Assembly: GCF_001315105.1 (NCBI RefSeq)
Contig: NZ_BAZR01000005.1
Span: 124,001 to 188,000, forward strand
Direction: 5' to 3'
Length of the DNA stretch: 64,000 nt
From: Paenibacillus sp. JCM 10914
Lineage (GTDB): Bacteria > Bacillota > Bacilli > Paenibacillales > Paenibacillaceae
Under the pieces are notes generated by a model. The model made no database searches and was not told where the DNA came from. It saw nothing but the letters and a program-made list of their open reading frames with translations. Within the stretch, counting starts at the first letter, position 1; every line of letters starts with the position of its first letter. This document shows, piece by piece, positions 1 to 8,585 of this stretch. The translations under genes were made by a program, and so were the position numbers.

Positions 1-338
1 TACCGATTGCGCTGGAAGAAGCGGCGACACTGGATGGCTGCTCGAAGATGGGCGTGTTCTGGCGAATCGTCTTCCCACTCCTGACGAATATTACCGTGAC
101 GATCGCCATTCTGAATGTGATGGCCCTGTGGAATGACTACCTTCTCCCGTCCCTTGCCTTATCGGACAAAGGGCTGCGTACGATTCCACTCTCGACCTTC
201 TATTTCTTCGGTGAGTTTACGATTGTGTGGAACCAGGCGATGGCGGGTCTCACGCTGACCATTATTCCGGTCGTTATCTTCTACATCTTTGCACAGAAAT
301 ACATCATCAAGGGCATTGCGGCAGGCGCGGTTAAATGA
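1..338 (+). CDS. Carbohydrate ABC transporter permease, C-terminal part (MalG/AraQ-like)
   Basis: This is the last 111 or so codons of an inner permease subunit of a sugar ABC importer; the start lies before the window and the frame is open from base 3. The sequence opens with the EAA-loop pattern EEAATLDGCSK, the coupling helix that docks on the ATPase, followed by hydrophobic segments and the usual MalG-type ending (YIIKGIAAGAVK). The TGA stop overlaps the ATG of the next gene in an ATGA arrangement, so the two are translationally coupled. The imported sugar cannot be read from this fragment. Confidence 0.93.
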   Translation, partial: PIALEEAATLDGCSKMGVFWRIVFPLLTNITVTIAILNVMALWNDYLLPSLALSDKGLRTIPLSTFYFFGEFTIVWNQAMAGLTLTIIPVVIFYIFAQKYIIKGIAAGAVK

Positions 339-1096
339 GAAGTATCATTACGCGGGCTGATGATCTGGCCTCGAGCCGCTCGGCCAACGAAGCGATTGCG
401 AAGGTGGTAGATGCCGGCTTTATCCGAAATGTCTCGATCATGGCGCCCGGGCCATATCTGGAAGAGGCCGCGAAGCTGTTATCGCACCGGGAGGATATCT
501 GTTTCGGATTCCACATGACGCTGAATGCCGAATGGGATCAAATGCGCTGGGGACCTGTAACCGCGAAGGAGCAGGTCCCTTCGCTTATCGATCGGGAAGG
601 TTTTTTCCATCAGGATCCTAGCTGGTTCGTTCAGCATCCACCTTCGGTGGATGAGATTATTAAAGAATGCGAAGCGCAGTTGAATCGACTGATGAGGGTT
701 GGATTCACGATAACGTATGCCGATTCTCACATGCTGCCGGAACGATTCATGCCGGGGCTCCAAGCGGAATTGGATCGCTGGATAGTCGCGAAGGGGCTGA
801 TCAACCATCGGTATTTTTATAAGATGTTCCCTGGGGACATGCCGGAAGATCATGAGCAATTCGAGCGCGTGCTAGCTAAACTGCAAGACGGTCAGTATTT
901 CCTCTTGTCCCATCCATCACTGTATTCCGCCGAGATGAGGCTATGCGGCAACGCTCAGGTGGACGGTGAGGAATTGGCGCGTGGCCGTGCCAAGGAAACC
1001 GCGTTTCTGGCGCAAGAAGGTCTGATCCGGATAAGTGAACATTATGACTGCCGTGTGATACGATACGATGAAGCGGTTCCATTAAATGGTGTATAA
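335..1096 (+). CDS. YdjC/ChbG-like carbohydrate deacetylase
   Basis: A 253-residue protein of the YdjC family, metal-dependent deacetylases that remove acetyl groups from N-acetylated oligosaccharides such as chitobiose. The metal-site elements are visible: the acidic pair in RADDLASS near residue 9, a histidine in FGFHMTLN near residue 60 and another in YADSHMLP near residue 130. The usual DDFG signature is changed to DDLA. Its start overlaps the stop of the upstream sugar permease by four bases. This suggests that the imported sugar is deacetylated in the cytoplasm, but the substrate is inferred from family and context only. Confidence 0.85.
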   Translation: MRSIITRADDLASSRSANEAIAKVVDAGFIRNVSIMAPGPYLEEAAKLLSHREDICFGFHMTLNAEWDQMRWGPVTAKEQVPSLIDREGFFHQDPSWFVQHPPSVDEIIKECEAQLNRLMRVGFTITYADSHMLPERFMPGLQAELDRWIVAKGLINHRYFYKMFPGDMPEDHEQFERVLAKLQDGQYFLLSHPSLYSAEMRLCGNAQVDGEELARGRAKETAFLAQEGLIRISEHYDCRVIRYDEAVPLNGV

Positions 1097-1135
1097 TGGA
1101 GGCGTAATGATCATCTTCTATTCCGGAGGGAGCGG

Positions 1136-2581
1136 GTGTCGCACATGAATATGAACACGATTCAATCATTGCCAAGAAGTACCCCCGAACAACAAGGAAT
1201 TTCATCAGAAGCCATTGAGCATTTCATTCGGGCTATACAGGACAAGGAAATGGAATTGCACAGTTTTATGCTGCTTCGTCATGGTCAGGTTGTGGCAGAA
1301 GCATGGTGGGATCCATACCAGGCGGCTCGACCTCATATGTTGTTCTCGCTAAGCAAGAGCTTCACCTCGACCGCCATCGGCCAGTTGGCAGAGGAAGGCC
1401 GAATTTCCGTTGACGATCATGTCATCGCTTTCTTTCCGGAAGAGGCGCCGCAGGAGCCGTGTGTGAATCTGGCCGCCATGACCATCCGGGATCTGCTTAT
1501 GATGGGAACCGGGCATGCGGTAGAGCCGCCGCTGCAGACGGAGAATTGGGTGTCCGATTTCCTGAATCACCCTGTGGAGCATGAGCCTGGAACGCATTTT
1601 GTATACAACAGTGCAGCTACATATATGTTATCCGCTATTTTGCAGAAAGTAACGGGCGAGACCCTGCTGGATTATTTGCAGCCCCGCTTGTTAGAGCCGC
1701 TTGGTATTGACGGAGCAACCTGGGAAAGTTGTCCGAAGGGGATTCATGCCGGAGGCTGGGGACTCAGCATACGTACCGAAGATATCGCCAAATTCGGCCA
1801 GTTATACTTGCAATTGGGAGAGTGGGGTGGCCGCCAGCTTGTACCGGCTGCCTGGATCAAGGAAGCAACCTCCATTCAGATAGCCAACGGACCGGCGGAT
1901 TCGACTTCGGACTGGACCGAGGGCTACGGTTACCAGTTCTGGATGTGCCGTCACGGTGCTTATCGTGGAGACGGGGCGTTCGGCCAGTATTGCATCGTTC
2001 ATCCTGAGCTTGATGCCGTGATTGCGATCACTTCGGGTCTTGGAGATATGCAGGAACCGCTGAATCAGGTGTGGCGGCATCTATTGCCCGCGATGGGTCC
2101 GGAAGAACGGCCGGCGAATGACGAAGCGCAAGCGTCGCTTGCAAGGCTGCTCGAGGGTCTTCAGCTTACCCCGCCGCAGCATAGCCTTAGCTCGCCGCTC
2201 GAATCCGAGGTCGCTGGTATTATCTACGATCTGGAAGAGAACGAGGATGGACTGCACACGTTCTCGGTTCGATTCACGGAAGAAGGGGCGGTGCTGAATG
2301 TTAGCGGCAAGCATACCAACTTCGACGATGTATCGATGGGCCGGAATGAATGGGTCCACGGAGCGGTAAGGTTTGATACGCCGGAAGATAATGCGGCCTG
2401 CTCCTCCATGACCTGGCGAGATGAGCAGACGTTGATATTGACGATCCGGTTAATTGAAACACCGTTCTATCAGACAGCGGAGTGCACTTTCGGTGAGAAT
2501 AGCGTTCATCTGTCGGTCTGGATGAACGAATCCTTTCAGGGCAGGGTCACGAAGGAAATTCAAGGTAAAGCCAGAGTGTAA
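1136..2581 (+). CDS. Serine hydrolase, beta-lactamase/class C family
   Basis: A 481-residue enzyme of the class C beta-lactamase/DD-peptidase/esterase superfamily. The nucleophile tetrad SLSK is at residues 71-74 (Ser71, Lys74) and a Tyr-Asn-Ser motif is near residues 157-159, matching the SxxK and YxN active-site elements. The catalytic domain fills about residues 15-330 and the C-terminal 130 residues form a separate beta-rich tail. There is no signal peptide, so it is probably cytoplasmic, perhaps an esterase. I chose the GTG at 1136, five bases after GGAGGG; an ATG at 1145 is the alternative. It lies 39 bases after the deacetylase and may share its transcript. Confidence 0.88.
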   Translation: MSHMNMNTIQSLPRSTPEQQGISSEAIEHFIRAIQDKEMELHSFMLLRHGQVVAEAWWDPYQAARPHMLFSLSKSFTSTAIGQLAEEGRISVDDHVIAFFPEEAPQEPCVNLAAMTIRDLLMMGTGHAVEPPLQTENWVSDFLNHPVEHEPGTHFVYNSAATYMLSAILQKVTGETLLDYLQPRLLEPLGIDGATWESCPKGIHAGGWGLSIRTEDIAKFGQLYLQLGEWGGRQLVPAAWIKEATSIQIANGPADSTSDWTEGYGYQFWMCRHGAYRGDGAFGQYCIVHPELDAVIAITSGLGDMQEPLNQVWRHLLPAMGPEERPANDEAQASLARLLEGLQLTPPQHSLSSPLESEVAGIIYDLEENEDGLHTFSVRFTEEGAVLNVSGKHTNFDDVSMGRNEWVHGAVRFDTPEDNAACSSMTWRDEQTLILTIRLIETPFYQTAECTFGENSVHLSVWMNESFQGRVTKEIQGKARV

Positions 2582-2609
2582 ATAGCATAAGACGTAAATT
2601 AGAAGACGT

Positions 2610-2644
2610 AAGCCCCTCCAAGCTCCTACAGGAGGGGCTTTTTG
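2610..2644 (+). terminator. Rho-independent terminator after the serine hydrolase
   Basis: A perfect 10-bp stem pairs AAGCCCCTCC (2610-2619) with GGAGGGGCTT (2631-2640) and is followed by a T run. It closes the permease-deacetylase-hydrolase transcript. Confidence 0.9.
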
Positions 2645-2777
2645 GCATGTGCTATTTTAGATTCAGTTTCGTAATCGCTTTACGAGAAAGGTTTGTCTCC
2701 CAGCATGCCGATCCAATTTTTGCATATGAGTTAAGGTAGGGGTTTATTCCGTATATCATTCGGAAGGGGGCGCACGC

Positions 2778-3698
2778 ATGGACGGAACCGAGCTTTACCG
2801 TAAAGTGATCCTGACGGTGTCGGGCAATATATTCGTGAAATGGCTGTCGATCAAGTATGGAAAGAAGCTGGCAAGCCGATTTATCGCCGGCGATACGTTG
2901 GATGAAGCGCTTGATGAGATCGAGAGGCTGAACGCCAAAGGCATTCTCGTGACGTTGGATCATCTGGGCGAGGGTATTCGCTCGCTGGATGAAGCGGCAG
3001 GGTATCGGGAGGAATACTTACGGCTTGTAGAGGGAATCGCGAACCGAGGCGTGCAATCGAACATATCGCTTAAGCCGACGCAGATGGGCATGGCACTCGA
3101 TGCGGACACGGCGTACCAGAACATTAAATCGGTTGTGCGAAAGGCACAGGAGCACGGGAACTTTGTGCGGCTGGATATGGAGGATTCGCCGTATACGCAG
3201 GCGACGATCGACATGACGCTTCGGCTTCATAAGGAGGGTTTCACCAATGTTGGAACCGTGATGCAGGCATATCTATTCCGTACCGAGGCCGACGTGCAAG
3301 ATCTGATGGGCGCGGGCGTGAATCTGCGGCTCGTCAAGGGAGCATACAAGGAGGCGGGGACGATCGCCTACCAGAAGAAAGAGGACGTGATTGATAACTA
3401 TAAGAGGATCATTAAGCTGCATTTCGATCAAGGCGCGTATACGGCGGTGGCCTCTCACGATGATCGTATTATCGACTGGGTCAAGGTATTTGCTGAGCAA
3501 GCACGAATCGATAAACAAGGCTTCGAATTCCAGATGCTGTACGGATTGCGGATGAATGATCAAGCAGCGCTTGCGAAGGATGGTTATCGTATTCGTTGCT
3601 ATATGCCCTATGGAACGATGTGGTATCCGTACTTTACGCGACGGCTGGCGGAGAAGCCGGCAAACTTGATGATGGTGCTGAAAAATATGTTCAAGTGA
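2778..3698 (+). CDS. Proline dehydrogenase (PutB/FadM family)
   Basis: A 306-residue monofunctional proline dehydrogenase, an FAD enzyme that oxidises L-proline to pyrroline-5-carboxylate and passes electrons to the respiratory chain at the membrane. The TIM-barrel FAD-binding pattern is present: SLKPTQMG near 98, RLDMEDS near 134, LRLVKGAYKE near 188 and the C-terminal YFTRRLAEKPAN, whose arginine pair contacts the substrate carboxylate. The length fits the single-domain Gram-positive type. An AAGGGGG site precedes the ATG. No pyrroline-5-carboxylate dehydrogenase is adjacent, so the second step must be encoded elsewhere. Confidence 0.92.
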   Translation: MDGTELYRKVILTVSGNIFVKWLSIKYGKKLASRFIAGDTLDEALDEIERLNAKGILVTLDHLGEGIRSLDEAAGYREEYLRLVEGIANRGVQSNISLKPTQMGMALDADTAYQNIKSVVRKAQEHGNFVRLDMEDSPYTQATIDMTLRLHKEGFTNVGTVMQAYLFRTEADVQDLMGAGVNLRLVKGAYKEAGTIAYQKKEDVIDNYKRIIKLHFDQGAYTAVASHDDRIIDWVKVFAEQARIDKQGFEFQMLYGLRMNDQAALAKDGYRIRCYMPYGTMWYPYFTRRLAEKPANLMMVLKNMFK

Positions 3699-3764
3699 GT
3701 AATAGCAAGGCTGGCAAGACCGCTTCCACTAAAGCGATATGCCTGAATAACGGCATAACGAACA

Positions 3765-3802
3765 ACAAACCCGCCGACCTGTGCCCAGGACTGCGGGTTT
3801 GT
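3765..3802 (-). terminator. Probable terminator of udk
   Basis: A perfect 10-bp inverted repeat (3765-3774 with 3793-3802) lies between the convergent proline dehydrogenase and uridine kinase genes. Read on the minus strand it ends in GCGGGTTTGT followed by T-rich sequence, which fits termination of udk. It may also stop plus-strand transcripts, though the T run is poorer there. Confidence 0.6.
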
Positions 3803-3816
3803 ACGCACTTAACGAT

Positions 3817-4452
3817 TTATGAATCGAATGATGAAGGGTCGCCGCTCAAGTATTTCTCGGTTAACACCGAGAGCAACTGAATCCCGACTTCATTCTGCCC
3901 GCCTTCGGGTATAATGAGGTCGGCGTATTTCTTGGAAGGCTCAATGAAGGCTTCGTGCATCGGTTTCACCGTGGTCAGATACTGGTGATGGATCGACTGG
4001 ATGGTGCGGCCCCGGTCCTCGATGTCGCGAATGACCCTGCGCAGAACGCGCACATCCGGGTCCGTGTCCACAAATACTTTGATGTTAAGCAGCTTGCGCA
4101 AGTTCTCATCCGACAGTACGTGCAGTCCTTCGATAATGACAATGCTGCTCGGCTTCAGCTCCACTGTCTGGTCGGAATATCGGGCGTGCTTCGTAAAGTC
4201 GTACACGGGGGCGTACGCGGTTTGCCCCGCCTTCAGTAGGCCAAGATGCTCGACCAACAACTCATTGTCAAAGGCAAAGGGGTGATCGTAGTTGATCTTC
4301 TCGCGTTCTGCGAAACTGCGATCCTTATGATCCTTGTAATAATTATCTTGCGAAATGAAAGTTACTTTATCTGAACCCAGACGATCAATGACAGAGCGGG
4401 CAACCGTGGTTTTACCCGATCCGGTGCCGCCGGCGATACCTATAATGAGCAT
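3817..4452 (-). CDS. udk: Uridine kinase
   Basis: A 211-residue uridine/cytidine kinase of the pyrimidine salvage pathway, transferring phosphate from ATP or GTP to uridine to give UMP. The P-loop GGTGSGKT is at residues 8-15. Typical Udk blocks follow: FISQDNYYKD, INYDHPFAFD, the APVYDF nucleoside-binding segment and IIEGLHVL. The length matches the bacterial family. The gene stands alone between convergent and divergent neighbours. A GGGAGG site precedes the ATG, at a rather long spacing of about 13 bases. Confidence 0.96.
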   Translation of the reverse strand: MLIIGIAGGTGSGKTTVARSVIDRLGSDKVTFISQDNYYKDHKDRSFAEREKINYDHPFAFDNELLVEHLGLLKAGQTAYAPVYDFTKHARYSDQTVELKPSSIVIIEGLHVLSDENLRKLLNIKVFVDTDPDVRVLRRVIRDIEDRGRTIQSIHHQYLTTVKPMHEAFIEPSKKYADLIIPEGGQNEVGIQLLSVLTEKYLSGDPSSFDS

Positions 4453-4616
4453 GCGAATCCATAATCCTCCCTAGCGTTGGCAATTTTATTATTGTAACAC
4501 AGCGTGTTTGATATTTCATTATGCGACCATTTCCATTCTATTCAAGTGTACCATGACAAACATATAGCTAACACCTTCTTCATGCATTAAGATGAGGGGT
4601 ATAGAAAGTTATAAGC

Positions 4617-5281
4617 ATGGGGGTGATTACGATTCAACCTGGACAAGCTGTTCCCGTATATGAATGTAGGCCGGTCGTGTTCAGAACGCCTGCGGAAATG
4701 GGAGAAGGTGACATACGACATATCGACTGGGAGCGCTATGAAGCGGCTGCGCTTACGGATACGGTCACCGGACTTACTGTGAGAGAAGCAACGGAAGTAC
4801 GGGCATGCTGGAGCTCCGAGTGGGTCTACGTGCTGTTTACATGCCGGGACGCCCATGTTGTATCAAACTTTCAACACCGGGACGATCCTTTGTATGAGCA
4901 GGATGTCGTCGAATTATTCATTGATGAGGTGAAGGCGGGCACCGAGTATATTGAACTTGAGGTCAGCCCGCACAATGTGGTGTTTGACGCGCGGATCTGG
5001 AATGACGGCCATAGATCCATTACGGCCAGTGATGTGTCATGGGATATGGAAGGACTCGAGACTGCTGTGAAGCATGATGCCGACGGGGGTTGGACATGTG
5101 AAATTCGCATTCCCACTCATCATTTCCTGGCGTTGCCTTGTTCGGGGCGCAGTTGGAACGTGAACTTCTACCGGATCGATGAGGACCCGCAAGGTCCCGT
5201 GAATTCCAGGCATGGAGTCCGACGGGAGAGGTCAATTACCACATTCCGTCCCGATTCGGCAAACTGGTGTTCGTCGATTAG
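4617..5281 (+). CDS. CBM9-like carbohydrate-binding protein (one-base frameshift as read)
   Basis: A small cytoplasmic protein resembling the family 9 carbohydrate-binding domain, found alone or at the end of xylanases; the ligand is unknown. Visible family blocks are the VRACWSSEWVYVLFTCRD strand pair, the acidic DVVELFID segment and FYRIDEDPQGP. In the frame as given, the end turns into arginine-rich nonsense after residue 193 and reads through a terminator to 5342. Restoring one C in the CCC at 5196-5198 gives REFQAWSP, then NYHIPSRFGKLVFVD and a TAG at 5279-5281, the usual family ending, for 221 residues. The terminator starts 20 bases later. Confidence 0.8.
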
Positions 5282-5301
5282 CTGTGGACGGGCCGGCGGC
5301 G

Positions 5302-5340
5302 ACAACACCCCGATCCAGTACGGATCGGGGTGTTGTTTTT
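5302..5340 (+). terminator. Strong terminator after the CBM9-like gene
   Basis: A perfect 15-bp stem (5302-5316 with 5322-5336) has a 5-base loop and a T run. It also lies just beyond the minus-strand rsiV stop, so it may work in both directions. Confidence 0.93.
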
Positions 5341-5368
5341 GATTCAGCTAAGAAGACGATGACGCGAA

Positions 5369-6246
5369 CTATTTAATGTATTCATGGCTAACCAATAGAT
5401 CGGCAATAGCCTCGGTTGGAATGGTGAATTCCACCACGCCCATATAACCAGGTGCTACGTCATATTCGTTGAAGCTGATGACCAGCTTGCCTTCGGGATT
5501 AATGTAGAAGCTCTGCTCCATGGTGATGGACTTGAATTGATCTTCCGGCATTTCCGGCTGAGCGTCGGGCTGCTCTACCCAGTAGATTTTGTCCGGATTG
5601 GCGGACATCTGCTCGCGCATTTGTTGTTTGATATGATCGCTGATGGCGCTAATATAGCTCTCGTCCTTAAACAAGCTCGGTAGCGTGATCACGATATGAT
5701 TTACTTTATCGATCGTATCATACTGCCGGGACTCAGCCGAGCCGCCTGCGAATTCAACCACGTAGCGCCGAAGGGTTAGCAGTTGTTCGTTATCCGTCAC
5801 CACTTCATAGCCGCTATCGAGTCCCAGGTGACCGCCGCCTTCCTTCAACGCGGCCACCTCATCCTTGAAAGTTTCATACAGCTGCTTGTTCTCAGTCAGA
5901 TACTTACTGTTTAATGCCTGCTCCAGCTCTTCATCGCCCAGATTCACAATTCCCGGCGTTTCCATATGAATCTCGGTCTGTTCATCGCGCTCAGCGTAAT
6001 CGCGGACGGTCACGACTTTGAATAGATTACCGAGAACGGGTACATCGGACATGGCCTGCGCGAAGGCAGGACTTGTATTTACGCCGGCAATTAGCAGAAT
6101 GCAGGCGGCTGTGACACTTGCCAGCCATGACAGGGACTTATTTTTCCGCCGTCTGGCCGCAATCGTCTTATTCACGACCGAGCTTAGCTCGTCAGGGATG
6201 GGGGGTGTTCGTATTCGTCCTTGAATTTCTTCAATTTGTCATCCAA
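5369..6246 (-). CDS. rsiV: Anti-sigma-V factor RsiV (one-base frameshift as read)
   Basis: Membrane anti-sigma factor that holds SigV inactive. In the known Bacillus system RsiV binds lysozyme outside the cell and is then cleaved by signal peptidase. The repaired protein has 292 residues: a cytoplasmic segment beginning with DDKLKKFKDEYE, one membrane helix near residues 40-57 ending in an AQAMS cleavage-like site, and an extracellular DUF3298 domain with the family ending VAPGYMGVVEFTIPTEAI. The uninterrupted part begins at 6175. One base is missing from a six-G run at 6200-6205; adding it joins the N-terminus to a TTG start at 6246 behind GGAGGAG. That start overlaps the sigV stop by eight bases. 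Confidence 0.87.
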
Positions 6247-6757
6247 GTTGGTGCTCCTCCTCTTGTTCATGTTCGCCTAGATTCACTCGTAACCGCTGTA
6301 GCCCCTGATATAACCTCGTCTTCACCGTACTGAGATTTTCCTGCAGAACATCCGCGATTTCTTCTATTTTCATATCCTCAAAATAACGGAGAATGATCAC
6401 GACCCGGTATTTCTCCGGCAGTTCCTCAAGGGAACGGGCCAGGTCCAGGTTCGGATACCGATCTTGACTGCTGGGCAGCACAAGCTCCAAATGCTCGTCG
6501 TCCATAACATGGACTCTCCTCTGCTTTCGAAGGTAATCCAGGGAAGTGGTCACCACAATTCGGAAAAACCAGCTGCGCAGCGAACCCGTCTGCTTCAGCT
6601 TCTCCATCGAGAGGAACGCCTTGTGGATGGCATCCTGCACGATATCGAGTGCATCCTCTTTGTTGCGGACATAACTGTAGGCCAGCCGGTAGGCGTTCTC
6701 TTGGTTATCGGTTATGCATTGAATCAGAAGCTTCTCCAGCCTCTTTGTACCTCTCAT
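6239..6757 (-). CDS. sigV: ECF sigma factor SigV
   Basis: A 172-residue extracytoplasmic-function sigma factor. Region 2 (AYSYVRNKEDALDIVQD near residues 25-41, then the SLRSWFFRIV helix) recognises the -10 element. Region 4 (LEELPEKYRVVIILRYFEDM with the helix-turn-helix IADVLQENLSTVKTRL) binds the -35 element. I chose the ATG at 6757, which begins MRGTKRLEKLL; a TTG at 6805 extends the frame but adds unlikely sequence. Overlap with rsiV and the identity of that partner support SigV. In Bacillus subtilis this sigma factor drives lysozyme resistance through oatA; no oatA homologue is next to it here. Confidence 0.9.
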   Translation of the reverse strand: MRGTKRLEKLLIQCITDNQENAYRLAYSYVRNKEDALDIVQDAIHKAFLSMEKLKQTGSLRSWFFRIVVTTSLDYLRKQRRVHVMDDEHLELVLPSSQDRYPNLDLARSLEELPEKYRVVIILRYFEDMKIEEIADVLQENLSTVKTRLYQGLQRLRVNLGEHEQEEEHQLG

Positions 6758-6822
6758 TTGAATAGGACACTCCTTATGGACCGCGCGGGTAACCCTCAAT
6801 TGCAATTGCCTTTCAGATGCAG

Positions 6823-6848
6823 GACGTGCGAGCCTGCCAAAAAGTTTG
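6823..6848 (-). promoter_or_regulatory. Candidate ECF-type autoregulatory promoter of sigV
   Basis: Reading the minus strand, a CAAAC box (6848-6844) followed by a T run is separated by 17 bases from CGTC (6826-6823). This resembles the AAAC / CGTC pattern of SigV and SigW promoters and lies just upstream of sigV. The match is partial and the assignment is an inference. Confidence 0.4.
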
Positions 6849-6921
6849 AACGAACGTAAAAAGTATTAGCTTGCGTATATTCTCATAATCCGCGCCACAC
6901 TACCATTTGGCAACAAGTAAA

Positions 6922-6947
6922 AGACCCCAGCCGTAACGGCGGGGTTC
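6922..6947 (-). terminator. Terminator of the small membrane protein gene
   Basis: On the minus strand an ACCCC-GCCG arm pairs with CGGC-TGGGGT across a 3-base loop with one bulged base, followed by TCTTTT. It lies 35 bases beyond the stop of the gene starting at 7170. Confidence 0.7.
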
Positions 6948-6981
6948 CTTAGATCTAAATCGGATGTAGTTGTAATCGCCC

Positions 6982-7170
6982 TTAGTGTCCCGGCTTAGGG
7001 GTTACGCTGTCCATGTATTCCATCGCACTGAAGGCGATCAGGAACAGCGTCATGATAATTAAAGCGATCCCGATCCAGAGCAGGAATCGATCGGTGGGAC
7101 CAGTTCTTCTGGATCTCCCGACGAATAGGATGCCGAGGAGCAGGAATACAATAGAAAATACAATGATCAT
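6982..7170 (-). CDS. Small two-helix membrane protein, unknown function
   Basis: A 62-residue protein with two predicted membrane helices (residues 2-18 and about 30-48) separated by a short basic segment (GRSRRTGPTDR). An AAAGGA site ten bases before the ATG and a dedicated terminator support it as a real gene. It lies 21 bases after the fabF stop on the same strand, so it may be co-transcribed with fabF. I do not recognise the family. Confidence 0.65.
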   Translation of the reverse strand: MIIVFSIVFLLLGILFVGRSRRTGPTDRFLLWIGIALIIMTLFLIAFSAMEYMDSVTPKPGH

Positions 7171-7191
7171 CGGTGGTGGGTCCTTTCATCT

Positions 7192-8441
7192 TCAAACAGA
7201 ATGAGTGTTGATATATTTCTGGATGATGATGGCTGAATTATGACCGCCGAAGCCGAATGAATTGGACATGCCAATGTTAAGCGTTGCGGTTCTGGCCACG
7301 TTCGGTACATAATCCAGATCACATCCAGGATCAGGTTGATCCAAGTTTATGGTAGGCGGAATGACGCCATTTTGCAAGGCCTTCACAAGCGCAATCGCCT
7401 GCACGCCGCCGGAGGCGCCCAGCATATGACCTGTCATGGACTTGTTGGCCGTAACCGGAATGCGGTAGGCGGTATCGCCGAACACCTGTTTAATCGCCGT
7501 TGTCTCCGAGCGGTCGCCGATGACGGTGCTCGTCGCATGCGCGCTGATCACGTCGATATCGGACGGGGAGAGATCTGCCTCCTGCAGGGCGAGTCTCATC
7601 GCCCGCGCTGCGCCATTGCCGTCCTCTGGCGTAGCAACCATATGATAGGCGTCCGAGCTGGCGCCATACCCGATCACTTCAGCCAGGATGGTGGCACCTC
7701 GGCTTTGGGCATGGGAGAGCGATTCCAGTATCAGGATGCCGGCTCCTTCAGCCATGACAAAGCGTCGCGCGCCGAATCGAACGGACGGCTGGCCCGGGTC
7801 GGTTCCTCGTTGCGGGTAGAGAGCGCGGTCGCGTTAGCGAAGCTGGCCAGTGAGATGTCGGTCAGGGCTGCTTCCGCTCCCCCGGCGATGATAATATCCG
7901 AGCGACCCGCCTGAATATGATAGAACGCCTCGCCAATCGCGGTGTTGCCGATGGAGCATGCCGTAACCGGAGCGAGAGTGGGACCGAGCGCTCCGTAATG
8001 GATACTGATCATGGCGGCCGCCATATTCGGAATCATCATCGGTACCAGCGTTGGGCTTATGCGTTCCGGACCGCGGGAAGCGAGCGTCTCGCTCTGATTC
8101 ATCAACGTTTGGATTCCCCCGATGCCGGAGCCGACGTATACCCCCATACGTTCCCGGTTGATCTGTGCCAGGTCAAGCCCGGAACTGGTCATGGCTTGTT
8201 CTGCAGCGGCCAGCGCGAACTGACAGAAGCGATCCATTCGGCGCGCCTCTTTGGCACCGAACAGGGCAGACGAATCGAATTCCTTGACGCTGCCCGCAAT
8301 TCTCACCTTTTGCCTGGATGTATCAAAAGCATCTATAAAGGTAATACCGGATTCGCCTCGGTGAAGTCTTGTCCAGAATGTATCTACATCATGGCCCAGC
8401 GGCGAAATGACGCCCATACCTGTGATAACGACTCGTTCCAT
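7192..8441 (-). CDS. fabF: Beta-ketoacyl-ACP synthase II, FabF (one-base frameshift as read)
   Basis: Condensing enzyme of type II fatty-acid synthesis, joining acyl-ACP and malonyl-ACP. The 416-residue repaired length fits the FabF family. Catalytic elements are Cys162 in VTACSIGNTAIG, the first histidine in SAHATSTVIGD, the lysine-histidine stretch NKSMTGHMLGASGG and the C-terminal SNSFGFGGHN loop. As read, the frame breaks after RPFDSARD; restoring one base (a G on the coding strand) near 7762-7764 gives GFVMAEGAG, the normal family sequence. It has GGAGG ahead of the ATG and is divergent from an XRE-type regulator. No other fatty-acid genes are adjacent, so it may be a second, specialised copy. 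Confidence 0.88.
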
Positions 8442-8510
8442 GGGAATTAGCCTCCTCTAGACTTTATAATTTGTTGATCTTATGGTTATAATGTCACTTA
8501 TTATATCCTA

Positions 8511-8539
8511 TTACAAGATATCGTTTATCCTAGTATAAT
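8511..8539 (+). promoter_or_regulatory. Promoter of the XRE/MmyB-like regulator, overlapping the fabF promoter region
   Basis: TTACAA (8511-8516) is separated by 17 bases from TATAAT (8534-8539), a good sigma-A pattern 46 bases before the GTG at 8586. The -35 box read on the other strand is TTGTAA, which could serve a fabF promoter, so the two divergent promoters may share this site. Confidence 0.6.
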
Positions 8540-8585
8540 TACTGCTATTCTAAATTTAGATCAACGAAAGAGGGGGAGCTCCGAG

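Noticed and set aside
7192..8441. fabF as a true pseudogene
   Set aside because: All catalytic residues and the full family length are recovered with one base, and the break fits the general error pattern.
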